Source: Candidatus Gastranaerophilales bacterium (lineage in GTDB: Bacteria > Cyanobacteriota > Vampirovibrionia > Gastranaerophilales > Gastranaerophilaceae). Taken from it: 64,000 nucleotides of DNA. The notes under the pieces are model-generated. The model was not told the DNA's origin. It made no database searches and saw only the letters and a list, made by a program, of their open reading frames with translations. The stretch covers positions 57,557 through 121,556 of the forward strand of contig CALVEO010000001.1 of NCBI GenBank assembly GCA_944326615.1, in the 5' to 3' direction. Below are positions 18,597 to 27,205 of the stretch, piece by piece (position 1 is the stretch's first letter; every line of letters starts with the position of its first letter). The position numbers were made by a program, and so were the translations under genes.

Positions 18597-19127
18597 ATGC
18601 CGGATTCAATGAATGTAACAGGTGCAAACACAGGTATAGATATCGCAAGATGGAGAAAGTTAACTGCACAAGAGATTATAAAAGAAGAAAGCAAGGGGGC
18701 TGAAATCCCGCCCGAGCTTGTAAGCTGGGCACAGCAGATGGCAGCATTTGCAAATATTCCTGACGATGTAACTTATGAAGAAGTCGACGGAGATGTAGGA
18801 ATTGACGCACTTGATAAACTTGGAATTACACCGGAAGAAGCAGGACTTGCTGAGCCGCAGGCACAAAATGCTGTAGCTCCGGAACAGACAGAAGAGCCTG
18901 ATGCTGTTCAGGATCCTGCATTAGTCGAAGAAGCAGGAGCAGAAACTGAAGATGAACAAAATATATTTATGAATGCAACACCTGGACAGGCAGCGCTTAC
19001 GCCTCAACCACAAACTGCAGCAGAAGAAGAACAAACCCGGAATGAAACATTGACACTTGCGGATACATCACTTACAACAGATCCTGAGGAAATCAGGAAA
19101 CGTAAACGCAGACTCGGATTAGAGTAG
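18597..19127 (+). CDS. Acidic unknown protein with disordered C-terminal half
   Basis: 176 residues; AAGGAGAAAATCA precedes the ATG. The N-terminal half (about 1-85) looks folded (DIARWRKLTAQEIIKEESKGAEIPPELVSWAQQMAAFANIPDDVTYEEV); the rest is rich in Glu, Ala, Gln, Pro and Thr, ending in a basic tail KRKRRLGLE. The composition suggests a cytoplasmic protein with a flexible linker and a C-terminal basic contact site. It converges on rpe with a 9-base overlap of coding ends. Family unknown. Confidence 0.8.
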   Translation: MPDSMNVTGANTGIDIARWRKLTAQEIIKEESKGAEIPPELVSWAQQMAAFANIPDDVTYEEVDGDVGIDALDKLGITPEEAGLAEPQAQNAVAPEQTEEPDAVQDPALVEEAGAETEDEQNIFMNATPGQAALTPQPQTAAEEEQTRNETLTLADTSLTTDPEEIRKRKRRLGLE

Positions 19128-19757
19128 AGATTCAATAGCAGATTTAATGTTTTCTGATTTATAAATATAATTACCGGCAACTAAAGAATTTGCACCATAA
19201 GAAGTGCAAATTCTTGCTGTTTCAGCGTTAATGCCGCCATCAACCTGAATTATCAAATCTTTTGGGGCATTTTTCCTAATAGCAGGAATTTTTTCAGCAC
19301 ACAGCGGCATAAATTTTTGTCCGCCAAACCCCGGCTCTACTGTCATTACAAGGACCAAATCAAGATCGTTTAAATAAGGAAAAACCACCTCTGGCGGTGT
19401 ATTAGGTTTTATAGAAAGACCTGCTTTTATATTGAATGATTTTATTAAATCAATTGTTGATTTGACATCAGAATTGCTCTCAATATGAAAGGTCAAAATG
19501 TCAGCACCGGCTTTTGCAAATGCTTTAATGTATTTGTCAGGATTTTCGATCATCAAATGGACATCAAGCGGTAACTGGGTAACTTTATTTATAGAAGCCG
19601 TAACAGGTACGCCTATTGTAATATTCGGGACAAAATGCCCGTCCATTACATCTATATGAAGCCAATCCGCGCCTGCTAATTCAACACGTTTTATGTCACG
19701 CTCAAGATTTGCAAAATCAGCTGATAAAATTGACGGGGAAATAATTACTTTTTTCAT
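19119..19757 (-). CDS. rpe: Ribulose-phosphate 3-epimerase
   Basis: Interconverts ribulose-5-phosphate and xylulose-5-phosphate (pentose phosphate pathway). 212 residues, a complete TIM barrel. Visible motifs: ISPSILSADFANL at the start, the metal and catalytic residues in DWLHIDVMDGHFVPNITIG and LDVHLMIENP, MTVEPGFGGQKF, and the catalytic QVDGGIN near residue 172. The ATG overlaps the rnc stop by 4 bases, so it is the last gene of pyrH-frr-cdsA-rnc-rpe. Confidence 0.97.
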   Translation of the reverse strand: MKKVIISPSILSADFANLERDIKRVELAGADWLHIDVMDGHFVPNITIGVPVTASINKVTQLPLDVHLMIENPDKYIKAFAKAGADILTFHIESNSDVKSTIDLIKSFNIKAGLSIKPNTPPEVVFPYLNDLDLVLVMTVEPGFGGQKFMPLCAEKIPAIRKNAPKDLIIQVDGGINAETARICTSYGANSLVAGNYIYKSENIKSAIESLL

Positions 19758-20440
19758 TCAACTACTCCCAAAATTTTGCATGCTTGATAAGCAGCATTTT
19801 GCTCTGCTTCTTTTTTAGTTTTTCCTTGTCCTTGGGCAATATTTTTTCCTGAATAAGAAACTTCTACAGTAAATGTTTTGTTATGATCCGGTCCTGTTTC
19901 TGCAATAAGTTTATATTCTGGAGTTTCTCTGGTCAATGATTGGGTGTATTCTTGAAGAAGCGCTTTTGCATTAAATTTTTCAAAATTTTTATCAACGTCA
20001 ATAATATAAGGCATCAAAATATTTTCTAAAAACGGAAGCAGCCTATCAAACTTGCCGTCAAGATAATAAGCCCCGAGCACAGCTTCAAATGCGCATGCAC
20101 ACACAGATTCTATATGCGAAAGCCCCTGTTTGGCTTCATGTTTTGCAAGTATGATTAAATCACATAATCCGATATCACTTGCAATTTTAAACAATGTACT
20201 GTCGGATACAACAATAGATCTTATTTTTGATAAATCGCCTTCCTGATAATCAGGGAATTTTTTTAAAAGAATATCTGATGATGCTAATTTCAATACAGCA
20301 TCGCCTAAAAATTCAAGTCTCTCGTAATTTTCAAGATATGGAAGATTATTTTCTTTTGTATAAGAAGGATGTGTCAGAGCCTGCCTGAAAAAAACAGGAT
20401 TATCAATTTGTATACCGAAAATATCTTCTAATTCTTTCAT
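19754..20440 (-). CDS. rnc: Ribonuclease III
   Basis: Cleaves double-stranded RNA, including rRNA precursors. 228 residues: the endonuclease domain (about 1-150) has the signature ERLEFLGDAVLKL and the second catalytic patch ACAFEAVLGAYYLDGKFD; the double-stranded RNA-binding domain (about 155-225) shows ALLQEYTQS and GQGKTKKEAEQNAAYQACKIL. It starts immediately after the cdsA stop and overlaps rpe, so it is translationally tied to both. Confidence 0.97.
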   Translation of the reverse strand: MKELEDIFGIQIDNPVFFRQALTHPSYTKENNLPYLENYERLEFLGDAVLKLASSDILLKKFPDYQEGDLSKIRSIVVSDSTLFKIASDIGLCDLIILAKHEAKQGLSHIESVCACAFEAVLGAYYLDGKFDRLLPFLENILMPYIIDVDKNFEKFNAKALLQEYTQSLTRETPEYKLIAETGPDHNKTFTVEVSYSGKNIAQGQGKTKKEAEQNAAYQACKILGVVE

Positions 20441-21316
20441 CTAAAACAAACCCTTAAAAGAATTTAAAATATCATGAGAAAATACAAAGTATTTACAGAA
20501 ATAATACATAACCGGAATTGTAAATATAAAACTGTCAGACCTGTCTAAAAATCCGCCATGCCCGGGCAGAGAATTCCCTGAATCTTTAACTCCGGCATCA
20601 CGTTTCAGAAGCGATTCGCACAAATCGCCGATTTGGGCAAATATTGTGCATATTAAACCTATAATAACAGAAACATACCAGTGAACTTCCGCAAAACATG
20701 CATTTATGACTGCGCCGATAACCAATGCACCGATAACAGCTGATACAGCTCCGCCGATTGAGCCTTCTATTGTTTTATTCGGACTTATAACCGGAGCCAG
20801 TTTATGTTTTCCAAACCTTGTTCCAGCATAATAACATCCGACATCGGTTAAAAGTATTGCAGTAAACATCATTACTACAAACCCCAGCCCGTCATGGTAA
20901 TCTGCAGAACTCATATCCCTCAGTAATTGTAAATGAAGAGGGAAATACCCGCAATAAACAAAACCGAGAATTGTAGTTGCGACATTTGCGGTATACGGCT
21001 GTCTTCCTCTAAAAAGAACCCACATAAATGCCATAAAAGTACAAAGAGTTAATGCTGATGCTACATAGTTAAATCTGTCAAAGTATGTTATAACTGCAAG
21101 AATTGCCTCGGCAAGTAACATAATTTTCAGACTCGGATAAAAACCTTTATGCTCCAGAATTTTTACATATTCTTTTGAAGCAAAAAATATTACAACTGCC
21201 AGTAACAGGAACAATGCAACCCCGCCGAGTATTATGCAGCCCATTGCAATAGTTCCCATTATAAAACCGGTCAGCATTCTTGTAGCATTCTTATTTAAAC
21301 CCTTTGGCGCATCCAT
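20441..21316 (-). CDS. cdsA: Phosphatidate cytidylyltransferase (CDP-diglyceride synthase)
   Basis: Makes CDP-diacylglycerol from phosphatidate and CTP at the inner membrane. 291 residues with about eight membrane helices and the diagnostic C-terminal signature LLKRDAGVKDSGNSLPGHGG followed by FLDRSDS. The ATG shares one base with the frr stop (TAATG). The order frr-cdsA is the widely conserved arrangement; here dxr, often next, is replaced by rnc and rpe. Confidence 0.97.
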   Translation of the reverse strand: MDAPKGLNKNATRMLTGFIMGTIAMGCIILGGVALFLLLAVVIFFASKEYVKILEHKGFYPSLKIMLLAEAILAVITYFDRFNYVASALTLCTFMAFMWVLFRGRQPYTANVATTILGFVYCGYFPLHLQLLRDMSSADYHDGLGFVVMMFTAILLTDVGCYYAGTRFGKHKLAPVISPNKTIEGSIGGAVSAVIGALVIGAVINACFAEVHWYVSVIIGLICTIFAQIGDLCESLLKRDAGVKDSGNSLPGHGGFLDRSDSFIFTIPVMYYFCKYFVFSHDILNSFKGLF

Positions 21317-21882
21317 TATACAGTCATAACCTCTTTTTCTTTGTCTGCAACTGCTTTGTCAATAATGCCTGTATATTTATCAGTTAATTTTTGAATTTTG
21401 TCCTGGTTATCTTTTACGGAATCTTCCGGAAGATTTTCGCTCTTTTCGATTTTTTTCAAATCGTCTGTCAAATCGCGGCGAATATTTCTGATTGCGACTT
21501 TTGCATCTTCGCCCATCTTTTTAACGTCTTTAACAATTTCACGTCTTCTTTCTTCCGTCAACGGCGGGAACGGAAGTCTTATGCATATACCATCGCTGTT
21601 AGGAGTAATTCCGATTTCCGCTTTAATTATACCTTTTTCAATTTCTTTGATAATTGATTTGTCATAAGGTGTTATAACAAGAGTAGTTCCGTCCTGAACA
21701 GTAACCTGAGACATCTGGCGCAAAGGTGTGGGGGCACCGTAATAATCAACAACAACCTTATCCAGAATTAGTGGATTTGCCCTGCCCGAACGAACAGACC
21801 CGAATTCTTTATGGAGCTGGCTGATTGTTTTTTCCATTTTTTCTTCCCCGAACAAGAACAGTTCATCTAACGCTTCCGTCAT
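21316..21882 (-). CDS. frr: Ribosome recycling factor
   Basis: With EF-G splits post-termination ribosomes. 188 residues, standard length, mostly long helices with the conserved GSVRSGRANPLILDKVVVDYYG, PLRQMSQVTV and IRLPFPPLTEERRREIVK stretches. AAAGGATG lies before the ATG. The 36-base gap from pyrH and the overlap with cdsA place it in the translation/membrane operon. Confidence 0.97.
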   Translation of the reverse strand: MTEALDELFLFGEEKMEKTISQLHKEFGSVRSGRANPLILDKVVVDYYGAPTPLRQMSQVTVQDGTTLVITPYDKSIIKEIEKGIIKAEIGITPNSDGICIRLPFPPLTEERRREIVKDVKKMGEDAKVAIRNIRRDLTDDLKKIEKSENLPEDSVKDNQDKIQKLTDKYTGIIDKAVADKEKEVMTV

Positions 21883-21918
21883 TTTTTACATCCTTTCTTA
21901 TTTATTAAATAACTGTTA

Positions 21919-22635
21919 TTAACTAATATATGTTCCGATTTCTTTGCCTTCAAGAATATCAACGATACCGTTTTCTGCATCAAAATCAAATACTATTATA
22001 GGAATATTATTTTGCTTGCAAAGGGCACAGGCTGATGTATCCATTACTTTTAATCCGTTTATAATAATGTCATCATAAGTAATTTTTTCCAGTTTTTTTG
22101 CATCGGGATTAGTTTTAGGATCATCTGTATAAACTCCGTCTACACCATTTTTAGCCATCAGCATAGCTTCTGCATTGATTTCGGAAGCTCTTAGAGCGGC
22201 AGCAGTATCGGTAGTAAAAAATGGATTTCCGGTGCCTGCAGCAAATATCACAACACGTCCTTTCTCAAGATGTCTGATTGCTCTGTGCCTTATATAAGGT
22301 TCTGCAATCTGATTTATTGCAAGGGCGCTTTGTACGCGGCATGGAATTTTCATCTGATTTAATGCACTCTGTAAAGCAATTGCGTTCATTACTGTAGCAA
22401 GCATTCCTACATAATCGCCTGATGCCTGATCCATTCCGAGTTTTGCACTGTTTCTCATGCCTCTGAAAATATTTCCGCCTCCGACAACTACTGCAATTTC
22501 AGCTCCTAACTTTCGGGCTTTTTGGATTTCTTCCGCAATTTTTTTTACAGGTTTCTGGTCAATTCCAAACTGCTGATCCCCAAGTAATGCCTCTCCGCTT
22601 ATTTTCAATAATATTCGTTTATATTTCATTTCCAT
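21919..22635 (-). CDS. pyrH: UMP kinase
   Basis: Phosphorylates UMP to UDP; hexameric amino-acid-kinase fold. 238 residues with KRILLKISGEALLG, VVVGGGNIFRG, FAAGTGNPFFTTDTAAALRA and AEAMLMAKNGVDGVYTDDP, all typical. GAGGT precedes the ATG at 22635 (an ATG two codons later is possible). It is the promoter-proximal gene of pyrH-frr-cdsA-rnc-rpe. Confidence 0.97.
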   Translation of the reverse strand: MEMKYKRILLKISGEALLGDQQFGIDQKPVKKIAEEIQKARKLGAEIAVVVGGGNIFRGMRNSAKLGMDQASGDYVGMLATVMNAIALQSALNQMKIPCRVQSALAINQIAEPYIRHRAIRHLEKGRVVIFAAGTGNPFFTTDTAAALRASEINAEAMLMAKNGVDGVYTDDPKTNPDAKKLEKITYDDIIINGLKVMDTSACALCKQNNIPIIVFDFDAENGIVDILEGKEIGTYIS

Positions 22636-22871
22636 CGGATACCTCGTCTTTAAATTATACTAAAATAAAGATATCTGATTGTAAAGCATTATTGATTTAT
22701 ATTTTAAGCTGAGTATTAAGTTATGTTAAATTGAAATTTAACCTTAAAATTATTGTAAATAGTGAGTTTTGGAAAATTGTATATATTTTGTTAATAAAAA
22801 ATAGCACTTTTTTAAATCAAATTGTTTTTATTAAATTATAGAGCTGCTATACATAAAGAAAAGGAGAATAT

Positions 22872-23060
22872 ATGGCGCGAGTATTAATTTCTATGCCCCA
22901 AGAGTTTTTGGAAAGGATTGATCAGGTTGCGGACGGTGAAAACAGATCGAGAAGCGAACTTATACGTGAGGCTTTGAGAACTTACATCTACAAACAAAAA
23001 GTCCGGCAGTCAACCACGTCGGCAAAAAATGCCGAACTTTTAGAATCATTATTAGAATGA
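22872..23060 (+). CDS. Ribbon-helix-helix (CopG/Arc-type) DNA-binding protein
   Basis: 62 residues. An N-terminal beta strand (RVLISMPQEFLERIDQVA) and the helix pair (NRSRSELIREALRTYIY) form a standard RHH dimer fold, followed by a short polar tail. AAAAGGAGAATAT precedes the ATG. No toxin gene is adjacent and a terminator follows at once, so it is more likely a stand-alone repressor than an antitoxin; many cyanobacterial-lineage genomes carry such single RHH genes. Its own 230-base upstream region is AT-rich and may hold its operator. Confidence 0.88.
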   Translation: MARVLISMPQEFLERIDQVADGENRSRSELIREALRTYIYKQKVRQSTTSAKNAELLESLLE

Positions 23061-23088
23061 AAGACCGCGTAAGCGGTCTTTTTTTTTA
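23061..23088 (+). terminator. Rho-independent terminator
   Basis: Hairpin AAGACCGC/GCGGTCTT followed by a T9 run, directly after the RHH gene stop. Confidence 0.9.
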
Positions 23089-23321
23089 TTGTTTATTTTT
23101 GCAAAAAAATGACGAGGTTGCGATTTACATACTCGTCATGCTTATGAATTATATATGTATTGTTGTGTTAGCTATCTTATCATCAAGCTCTCTCTTATAT
23201 TATATATATACCACATAACTAATACTTTATAACTATATGTAAAGAAATATTACTAATTCTTTAGTATTATTTAGAAAAACAAAACATTCTTTAGGCTTAG
23301 TTTAAAAGACTGGTTATATGC

Positions 23322-23636
23322 TTAATTATTCTGCCGTTTTTCTTCTTCTTTTACAAAGTTTACAAGTTGTTCAAGATGTTTATCTTCTATAGCGTCAATC
23401 AGCTCCTCAACTGATTTTATTTTGTTAAGGGCAAAGCCTGTTTCTGCAAGAAGCACGCAATCGTTACATAACCTGTAGCCTTCATATTCAATAGAGCCTG
23501 CAAGACATTTGTTTTTGCCGCAGCAGTCACAGTCAAAATATTCATCTATAATATCAGGATTGTCTTCAATATCATCGAGACGCATTTGTTCAACAACCTG
23601 AGCCATTTCTTCTATTATTTCTTTTTCTGATTTCAT
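23322..23636 (-). CDS. Unknown cytoplasmic protein with a four-Cys zinc-binding-like motif
   Basis: 104 residues from ATG 23636, chosen because GGAGGG lies just upstream; the longer frame from 23699 only translates a repeat. It has an acidic helical N-terminus (EKEIIEEMAQVVEQMRLDDIEDNP), then Cys clusters CDCCGKNKC and CNDC about 20 residues apart, consistent with a treble-clef or zinc-ribbon-like metal site, and an acidic C-terminal helix. No named family is recognised. The ribosome site lies at the edge of the tandem R5 repeat, so repeat changes could alter its translation. Confidence 0.7.
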   Translation of the reverse strand: MKSEKEIIEEMAQVVEQMRLDDIEDNPDIIDEYFDCDCCGKNKCLAGSIEYEGYRLCNDCVLLAETGFALNKIKSVEELIDAIEDKHLEQLVNFVKEEEKRQNN

Positions 23637-23640
23637 AAAT

Positions 23641-23790
23641 CCCTCCACCGCTAGCGCGGTCCCCCTCCCTTTACAAGGGAGGTAAAGTATATTCGACATT
23701 CAATTTATAGTATTCACCGCTAACGCGGTTCCCTTCCCTTTATAAGGGAAGTAAAGTATATATTTAACATTCAATTTTATAGACTCCACC
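23641..23790. repeat. R5: two tandem copies of a double-hairpin repeat
   Basis: Two about 73-base diverged copies lie head to tail. Each has an ACCGC-TA(G/A)C-GCGGT hairpin, then a CCTCCCTT/AAGGGAGG (copy 1) or TTCCCTT/AAGGGAA (copy 2) hairpin, then GTAAAGTATAT and ACATTCAATTT. Arm changes are compensatory (C and G in copy 1, T and A in copy 2), so pairing is maintained, which points to a selected RNA or DNA structure. Confidence 0.8.
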
Positions 23791-23824
23791 AATTATACGA
23801 TATAGTCCCTTACTAGAAAGTTAA

Positions 23825-24535
23825 TTATTTTATAAGAGAGTTCATTCTACTCACTGCTTCAGGTAGCCCGGTAAATACAGCGCGTGAAACTATGCTGTGC
23901 CCTATGTTAAGCTCATGCAGCCCCTGAATTTCGTGCATTCTGTGTACATTTTCGTAATTTAGTCCATGTCCTGCATTGACTTTTAAGCCAAGAGATTGTG
24001 CTAATTCTGCTGATTTTTTCAGCTTTTGAAATTCCTGTTCTTCTTCCTCATATCCAAAACATTCAGAATATGTGCCTGTATGAAGTTCAATAAATTGTGC
24101 ACCTGTTTTTGCAGAAGCTTTGACCTGTTCTTCATCAGGATCAATAAACAGACTTACGATAATGCCTGCATCCAGTAAAGGTTTTATAAATTCCGTAACT
24201 TTGTCAAGCTGACCTGCGACATCAAGTCCGCCTTCCGTTGTTATTTCCTGACGTTTTTCGGGGACAAGGCAGATTGAATACGGTTTTATATCAAGTGCAA
24301 TTTTTTGAATATCTTCTGCCATTGCCATTTCAAGGTTCAGACGTGTTTTAAGTTTGTTGATTAGTGAATAAACATCTTCATCTTTAATATGTCGTCTGTC
24401 TTCGCGCAAATGTGTGGTGATAGAAGATGCTCCGTTTTCTTCTGCGATTTCTGCTGCTTTTTCAACAGAGGGTTCAACGCCGCCTCTTGCATTTCTTAAT
24501 GTTGCTATATGATCTATATTTACACCTAATAACAT
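23825..24535 (-). CDS. pdxJ: Pyridoxine 5'-phosphate synthase
   Basis: Condenses 1-deoxyxylulose-5-phosphate with aminoacetone phosphate to make pyridoxine 5'-phosphate (DXP-dependent vitamin B6 route). 236 residues with the family start LGVNIDHIATLRNARGG, HLREDRRHI, NLEMAMAEDIQKIAL, SLFIDPDEEQ, ELHTGTY and NAGHGLNYENV. AAGGAGG lies before the ATG. It follows murT by 46 bases containing an R4 palindrome; co-transcription is likely. pdxA is not in the window. Confidence 0.97.
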   Translation of the reverse strand: MLLGVNIDHIATLRNARGGVEPSVEKAAEIAEENGASSITTHLREDRRHIKDEDVYSLINKLKTRLNLEMAMAEDIQKIALDIKPYSICLVPEKRQEITTEGGLDVAGQLDKVTEFIKPLLDAGIIVSLFIDPDEEQVKASAKTGAQFIELHTGTYSECFGYEEEEQEFQKLKKSAELAQSLGLKVNAGHGLNYENVHRMHEIQGLHELNIGHSIVSRAVFTGLPEAVSRMNSLIK

Positions 24536-24556
24536 TTTTACCTCCTTATATCTGAG

Positions 24557-24577
24557 ATTCTGAAACAGGTTCAGAAT
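24557..24577. repeat. R4 palindrome between murT and pdxJ
   Basis: ATTCTGAA-ACAGG-TTCAGAAT inverted repeat, third copy of R4, in the 46-base gap between murT and pdxJ. Confidence 0.7.
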
Positions 24578-24581
24578 TACA

Positions 24582-25907
24582 TTATTTACTTTCTTTTGTT
24601 AATTTTAAAAGTGCTGTGTATGACGGCAGTATGGTTGTTTTGCCATTCATTGTCGCCTTATCAATTGCTTTTTTTATATTTGGTTCAATGATAATTTTTT
24701 CCTGAGCTATTCCTGCATATTTTAATCTCAATGCCATATCGTTTGCACGTGTTCCTGATGTTATGACAAGTTTCTGTGCATTTTTCAACTGCTCAAAATC
24801 GCTGTCCCAAAGCCAGGAAATATCTCTGCCGTCTGCATAGTTATCATTAATTGCAATTACGATATTAGAGTTTAAATCAACTGTTTTCAAAACTTCGCTT
24901 GCGCCTGTCGGGTTTTTAATAAGCTGAATTAAAGTCTGATTCCCGTTAATTATACGTTTTTCTGTCCGGCCAAAAATTGCATGGTATGTATCAAGAGCTT
25001 TTTGAATTTCATCCTGATTTAAACCGTTTTCAAAAGCAAAGGCAATTGCTGCAAGAGCGTTATAAGCATTATAAAGACCAGTGAGGTTTACTTTAAATTC
25101 AAAAGATAAGCCCCTGTTTTTTACCGTAATTATTGAATAATCATTAAAAACTTTTACATCAGCCGGATAATTGCAGCCAGGGCGTTTATATCCGCATTTC
25201 GGGCAGTAATAGTGCCCCTGTTGGGCAAAAAATTGTTTTGAATATTTTAACTCCTCACCGCAGGAACAGTTAAATATTTCTGACGGAGCATTTGATTTAT
25301 GTTCATAAGTGCAGTCATATTCTACGTTTTCAAATCCGTAATATACTGCATATTTTGTTTTGTTAAATGTCGCAACGATTGGATCATCTGCATTTAAAAT
25401 AAGTTTCAAATCAGGATTTTTATCTATTGCATTTTTTATAAAGCCTGCAGTTGTATTGAGTTCTCCGTACCTGTCAAGCTGATCCCGGAAAAGGTTTGTA
25501 ACTACAAGATAATCAGATTTCATATAATCGTAGAGCTTTGTCAGATAAGCTTCATCAGACTCTATTACGGCGTAATCAAATCTTTTCAACGGCTCTATTT
25601 CAAGCGCAAAAACATTCGCAACACCTGTAAGCATATTTGCGCCTTTCAGATTATGGATAACTTTCTGGTTTGCTGTTTCCAATATATGTGCAATAAGCCC
25701 TGATGTTGTTGATTTACCGTTTGTGCCCGTAATTGTTACAATATGTTTTTTAACATATTTTGAACAGTATTTCAAAAAGTCAGGACAGATTTTTAATGCT
25801 GTCATTCCTGCAAAAGATGTGCCTGATGATCTGTTTAAAAGTCTTATCCCCAGATATGCACACTTTGCCGTTATTACTGCCGGATAGAATTTTAGTTTCC
25901 CTATCAT
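24582..25907 (-). CDS. murT: MurT-like Mur ligase (lipid II isoglutaminyl synthase catalytic subunit)
   Basis: 441 residues. The Mur-ligase ATP loop TITGTNGKSTTSGLIA lies near residue 58, and an inserted four-Cys zinc ribbon (CSCGEELKYSK...YYCPKCGYKRPGC, about 215-245) plus the C-terminal DUF1727-type domain are the MurT hallmarks. MurT with the glutaminase GatD amidates the D-Glu of lipid II. GatD is normally encoded next to murT but is absent here: the downstream gene is pdxJ and upstream lies a divergent membrane protein. Either gatD lies elsewhere or this MurT acts alone or with another amidotransferase. Confidence 0.9.
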   Translation of the reverse strand: MIGKLKFYPAVITAKCAYLGIRLLNRSSGTSFAGMTALKICPDFLKYCSKYVKKHIVTITGTNGKSTTSGLIAHILETANQKVIHNLKGANMLTGVANVFALEIEPLKRFDYAVIESDEAYLTKLYDYMKSDYLVVTNLFRDQLDRYGELNTTAGFIKNAIDKNPDLKLILNADDPIVATFNKTKYAVYYGFENVEYDCTYEHKSNAPSEIFNCSCGEELKYSKQFFAQQGHYYCPKCGYKRPGCNYPADVKVFNDYSIITVKNRGLSFEFKVNLTGLYNAYNALAAIAFAFENGLNQDEIQKALDTYHAIFGRTEKRIINGNQTLIQLIKNPTGASEVLKTVDLNSNIVIAINDNYADGRDISWLWDSDFEQLKNAQKLVITSGTRANDMALRLKYAGIAQEKIIIEPNIKKAIDKATMNGKTTILPSYTALLKLTKESK

Positions 25908-25992
25908 AAATAGTCCTTTAGACGTATTCTCTTTCCATTAATATTATTCTATACTTCTTTATAATAATACAAAAGTAAGAAATAATAAAAAA

Positions 25993-26352
25993 ATGTATTT
26001 ATTTATTGCAATAATTTTTATAGCAGAGTTAATCATTGCAGTTACAATAATTAACTATATAGTAAAAGCAGACAGAACAGTGCTTAAACTCAATCAGTGC
26101 GTAACAGCTTTTAATCCGCTTGCAAAAACATGTATGCAGTATTCAAGATGTCTGGTTTCCGCTTTTAGCAAATCTTTTAGCGGGTTTGTAGCTTATGTTG
26201 AGAAAAAACGTGAGCAGATTATATTCAAAACAATTTTGATTGTTGCAATCTATTCTCTTTTGTTTATTTTTAAAATAAAGTCCGATAAAGTGTCAAAATT
26301 TTACAGGCTTGCAGGCGCAATACGTGATATAGCAGCAGATTTTGTCGTTTGA
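25993..26352 (+). CDS. Unknown two-helix membrane protein
   Basis: 119 residues. An N-terminal membrane helix (about 1-24, YLFIAIIFIAELIIAVTIINYIV), a central region resembling small coiled domains (KADRTVLKLNQCVTAFNPLAKTCMQYSRCLVSAFSKSF), a second helix (about 76-92) and a short basic tail. The ribosome site is poor. It leads a same-strand cluster with YtxH and DUF948 proteins, so a role in the envelope is likely. Family not recognised. Confidence 0.75.
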   Translation: MYLFIAIIFIAELIIAVTIINYIVKADRTVLKLNQCVTAFNPLAKTCMQYSRCLVSAFSKSFSGFVAYVEKKREQIIFKTILIVAIYSLLFIFKIKSDKVSKFYRLAGAIRDIAADFVV

Positions 26353-26407
26353 CTTGTAATAATTTAAAAAATATGTTAAAATTATATATGAAAGATGAGG
26401 TTATGTT

Positions 26408-26725
26408 ATGAGTAAAAACAAATCATTAATGTTCGGAATGGGTTTGCTTGCAGGCGTTGTCGGCGGACTTATAGCCGGTGTTCTTTATGCCCCCAAATCC
26501 GGAGAAGAATCAAGGCGTCAGATTAAAGAAGCTGCGTGCGAATTGTATGAGAAAAATTCTCCGGCAATAAAAGAAGCCAAAAAACAGGCTCTGGAAAATA
26601 TTGACTTAATGAAATATAAGCTGGAAAGACAATTTAGAAAATTTAATAATATGATAAAATCAAAGAAACTTCTGAAAGCAAAAGAGCTTGAAGAAATGGA
26701 CGATGAATACAATTACGATAACTAG
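26408..26725 (+). CDS. YtxH-domain protein
   Basis: 105 residues. The N-terminal helix with GLLAGVVGGLIAGVLYAPKSGEESR is the YtxH signature (Gly-zipper helix ending in APKSGEE[ST]R), followed by a charged amphipathic helix. YtxH proteins are general-stress, membrane-associated small proteins of unclear function. GATGAGGTT precedes the ATG. A second YtxH gene lies 480 bases downstream with a DUF948 gene between, a combination common in envelope-stress clusters. Confidence 0.88.
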   Translation: MSKNKSLMFGMGLLAGVVGGLIAGVLYAPKSGEESRRQIKEAACELYEKNSPAIKEAKKQALENIDLMKYKLERQFRKFNNMIKSKKLLKAKELEEMDDEYNYDN

Positions 26726-26778
26726 TTATTGTTTTGAAATAACTGTATATTTACAATTTAAAAGGAAAAATAAAAAAA

Positions 26779-27135
26779 ATGGAAATGTCTCAAATTGCGT
26801 TAAATCATGGCTTAACTTTTCTAACCTGGGCAACAGGTATAGTTATAATTGTTGTGGCAGGTTTTTTGGTTAAACTTTTGATTGACCTTTCTGCTCTGGC
26901 AAAAAATTTGAACGAAACTTCAATTATCGTTAATACGGAATTGAAACCGACACTTAAAGAATTAAATCAGACATTGAACTCTATCAATGAAATAGTAAAA
27001 AGTACGGATAAGGGAGTCGGTGATTTCAAATATGCTGTGGGCAAATTTTTTGATAAAACAAAAATAATTTCCGGAACACTTTTTGGAGGATTAATCAAAG
27101 GTTTTACAACTGCCTATAATTTATTTAGAAAATAG
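26779..27135 (+). CDS. DUF948-type membrane protein
   Basis: 118 residues. An N-terminal membrane helix (about 14-36, FLTWATGIVIIVVAGFLVKLLIDL), then a heptad-like segment (LAKNLNETSIIVNTELKPTLKELNQTLNSINEIVKSTD) as in DUF948 proteins, and a C-terminal region that may touch the membrane (SGTLFGGLIKGFTTAYNLF). AAAGGAAAAA precedes the ATG. Its place between two YtxH genes supports a shared membrane-stress role, which is inference. Confidence 0.82.
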   Translation: MEMSQIALNHGLTFLTWATGIVIIVVAGFLVKLLIDLSALAKNLNETSIIVNTELKPTLKELNQTLNSINEIVKSTDKGVGDFKYAVGKFFDKTKIISGTLFGGLIKGFTTAYNLFRK

Positions 27136-27205
27136 TAGTTTCCGGTGATTATTTGTTTTTTCGGAATTGTTAAAATGTATACGAAACAGTAAAGGAGATA
27201 TAATT

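Noticed and set aside
22872..23060. Antitoxin of a toxin-antitoxin pair
   Set aside because: No toxin-sized gene follows; a terminator lies immediately after the RHH gene.
23637..23699. 21-residue N-terminal extension of the four-Cys protein
   Set aside because: It translates the R5 hairpin repeat; the internal ATG has the GGAGGG site.
23641..23790. CRISPR array
   Set aside because: Only two diverged tandem copies with no unique spacers, and no cas genes in the window.
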